Source: Thiopontia sp964344785 (GTDB taxonomy: Bacteria; Pseudomonadota; Gammaproteobacteria; GCF-002020875). From it: a stretch of 52,367 nt of DNA. This document shows, piece after piece, positions 51,138 to 52,367 of the stretch. Both the position numbers and the translations under genes were made by a program. Each line of letters starts with the position of its first letter. The stretch's first letter is position 1. The notes beneath the pieces were generated by a model. That model saw only the letters and a program-made list of their open reading frames with translations, made no database searches and was not told where the DNA came from. The stretch spans positions 1-52,367 of the forward strand of contig CAYFOR010000006.1 of assembly GCA_964344785.1 (NCBI GenBank). The letters run 5' to 3'.

Positions 51138-51143
51138 TATACT
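51138..51143 (+). promoter_or_regulatory. Candidate -10 element 7 nt before the CHAD gene
   Basis: TATACT with TTTGAT 16 nt upstream; the ATG follows after 7 nt and no Shine-Dalgarno precedes it, suggesting a near-leaderless transcript. Confidence 0.4.
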
Positions 51144-51150
51144 TGTCTGA

Positions 51151-52134
51151 ATGGGAAAAAAAAATCCGATACGCAAGAAGACACGCAAGCGGCTACAACA
51201 ACTACAACCCCTGACCATCAATGAAGCCAAGCCACCCAGTAAATCCCGACCAATCCATATTGCATCTGAACAGAGTCTGAATCAGGTCGTCCGACAGATC
51301 TTTCTCAACTGTCTGGATCAAGCGCTTGCAAACGAGTCATCTGTACTCTATATCGATGATATTGAGGGTGTTCATCAGATGCGGGTCGGCTTGCGACGGT
51401 TACGTGCTGCATTCAAGCTCTTTCGCAGCCTGATCCCCAAACAGATCACATCAGAGCAGATTGCCCCGCTCACCAGTGTGCTGCAGCAACTGGGGGAGGC
51501 ACGAGACTGGGATGTTTTTATTGACGAAAGCCTGCTACCAATGTCTCAATCTACCGAGCACACCCAAATGGGCGTACTGTTGAGTGAGGCAAACGAGAGG
51601 CGCACAGCGATCTATCGCCAACTTCAATCGATGTTCAGTGAACCCGCATACAACAGTGGACTGAACCACCTCTACCACTGGATTGACGATTTTGCATGGA
51701 ATCATCAGATCAGCGGTAAGCGACAGCGACGACTTGAGTGGTCCATATCACAATTCGCCCATAGCCAATTACAAAAACAGCACGACAAGATTATCGCGTA
51801 CCACGAGAATCTGGAGGCACTTGATACAGAGGAACTCCACGATTTACGGATTGAAATCAAGAAACAGCGCTATGCTGTCGAATTCCTGCAGCCACTTTAC
51901 CCCAAACAGGATTCAAACCGCTACCAGCGAGCACTCAAGCAACTACAAGATTCTCTCGGGCAGGCCAACGATATCACCACAGCCCATCGACTGTTAAGCG
52001 AGCTACCTTCTACTACTGATGATGATGCACTTCGTGAAACCATCGAGCTATGGCTAGGTCAAAGGAGACACCAAGTGAGCTCGGATTGGCGTGGGCACTG
52101 GAGCCAGCTGATGGAACTGGAGTGTTATTGGTAA
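51151..52134 (+). CDS. CHAD-domain protein
   Basis: 327 residues: a very basic N-terminus (MGKKNPIRKKTRKRLQQ) then a CHAD domain with the His/Arg helix EGVHQMRVGLRRLRAAFKLF and a second HDLRIEIKKQRYAVEFL. CHAD proteins bind polyphosphate through such conserved His/Lys/Arg residues; catalysis is not expected, as no CYTH domain or ppk gene is adjacent. 30 bp after uvrD. Confidence 0.9.
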   Translation: MGKKNPIRKKTRKRLQQLQPLTINEAKPPSKSRPIHIASEQSLNQVVRQIFLNCLDQALANESSVLYIDDIEGVHQMRVGLRRLRAAFKLFRSLIPKQITSEQIAPLTSVLQQLGEARDWDVFIDESLLPMSQSTEHTQMGVLLSEANERRTAIYRQLQSMFSEPAYNSGLNHLYHWIDDFAWNHQISGKRQRRLEWSISQFAHSQLQKQHDKIIAYHENLEALDTEELHDLRIEIKKQRYAVEFLQPLYPKQDSNRYQRALKQLQDSLGQANDITTAHRLLSELPSTTDDDALRETIELWLGQRRHQVSSDWRGHWSQLMELECYW

Positions 52135-52310
52135 CCTGAACAATCCGCACACTACGTTCTGAGAGAACCGGTGGCAGGTGGAACAAAACAAACCGAGATA
52201 CTGCACAAGCAGGCGAAAGCCTTTGCCGAGACCTAACACAAACCAATGTGCAAGGCCGAACTGGTCAAAACTGCTCTAAAAGCCTGCACGCTTCTGCTCC
52301 CTCACACGCA
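52135..52310 (+). other. Intergenic region after the CHAD gene
   Basis: No convincing gene. Short open frames on both strands lack ribosome-binding sites and family features. Confidence 0.4.
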
Positions 52311-52334
52311 CAAAAAGCCACCCTTCGGGGTGGA
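52311..52334 (-). terminator. Rho-independent terminator for a minus-strand unit beyond the window
   Basis: Minus strand CCACCC-CGAA-GGGTGG followed by CTTTTT: 6-bp stem, GC rich, T-tract on the minus strand. No stop codon occurs in any minus frame between it and the window end, so what it terminates lies to the right. Confidence 0.75.
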
Positions 52335-52367
52335 CAGGTTGATGACAAACCCTCGCCACAAGGCGTA

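Noticed and set aside
52013..52246. Minus-strand open frame at the right end
   Set aside because: Overlaps the CHAD 3' end, no start signal, low-complexity composition.

Overview
The window is a compact, single-copy, mostly housekeeping stretch of a free-living-type gammaproteobacterial chromosome. Hallmark gammaproteobacterial gene orders support this: gmk-rpoZ-spoT-recG, dusB-fis-purH-purD, rluD-pgeF divergent from bamD, bioB-bioF-bioH-bioC, and nadC beside a type IV pilus/type II secretion ATPase. Diheme and monoheme c-type cytochromes, de novo lower-ligand assembly of cobalamin and many signalling proteins suggest a respiratory, possibly Chromatiales/sulfur-oxidiser-like bacterium; that placement is inference. 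No tRNA, rRNA, CRISPR array, prophage or intact insertion sequence was seen.

Layout. 1-3.5 kb (minus): a CheY-like regulator, a CheC phosphatase, a PAS-hybrid histidine kinase, and parC, which runs off the left edge. 3.7-6.5 kb: a SWIM-SNF2 helicase. 6.6-12 kb: gmk, rpoZ, spoT, recG (nucleotide pools, RNA polymerase, stringent response, fork repair). 12.1-15.3 kb: a diheme peroxidase overlapping a membrane histidine kinase. 15.4-19.7 kb: PIN-PhoH ATPase, ubiC, a small membrane ORF, then a ROK sugar kinase/thioredoxin/zinc-ribbon operon. 19.7-23.5 kb: cobQ facing cobS-cobT-cobU. 24.2-26.9 kb: PilX-like pilin, GspE/PilB-like ATPase, nadC. 26.9-30.5 kb: rluD-pgeF-gcvR-def and divergent bamD. 30.5-35.6 kb: a minus-strand run from a PilZ protein through nadE to a DUF938 methyltransferase. 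35.7-40 kb: dusB-fis-purH-purD. 40-42 kb: an accessory island of two divergent paralogous ankyrin proteins, three candidate small proteins, a palindromic operator and a large hairpin. 42.1-48.2 kb: ispB, a type IV pilin, a 2-Cys peroxiredoxin and the biotin operon. 48.3-52.1 kb: comF, uvrD, a CHAD protein.

The signals least explained by known genes are non-coding or small. They include two families of short intergenic repeats: a 66-bp MITE-like element with inverted ends, and a 33-bp element placed just 5' of genes. A roughly 74-nt hairpin shows GGAGGAGGAG in its apical loop. The ankyrin locus carries microprotein ORFs. Three genes have a -10 hexamer only 6-8 nt before the start codon, which suggests leaderless mRNAs.
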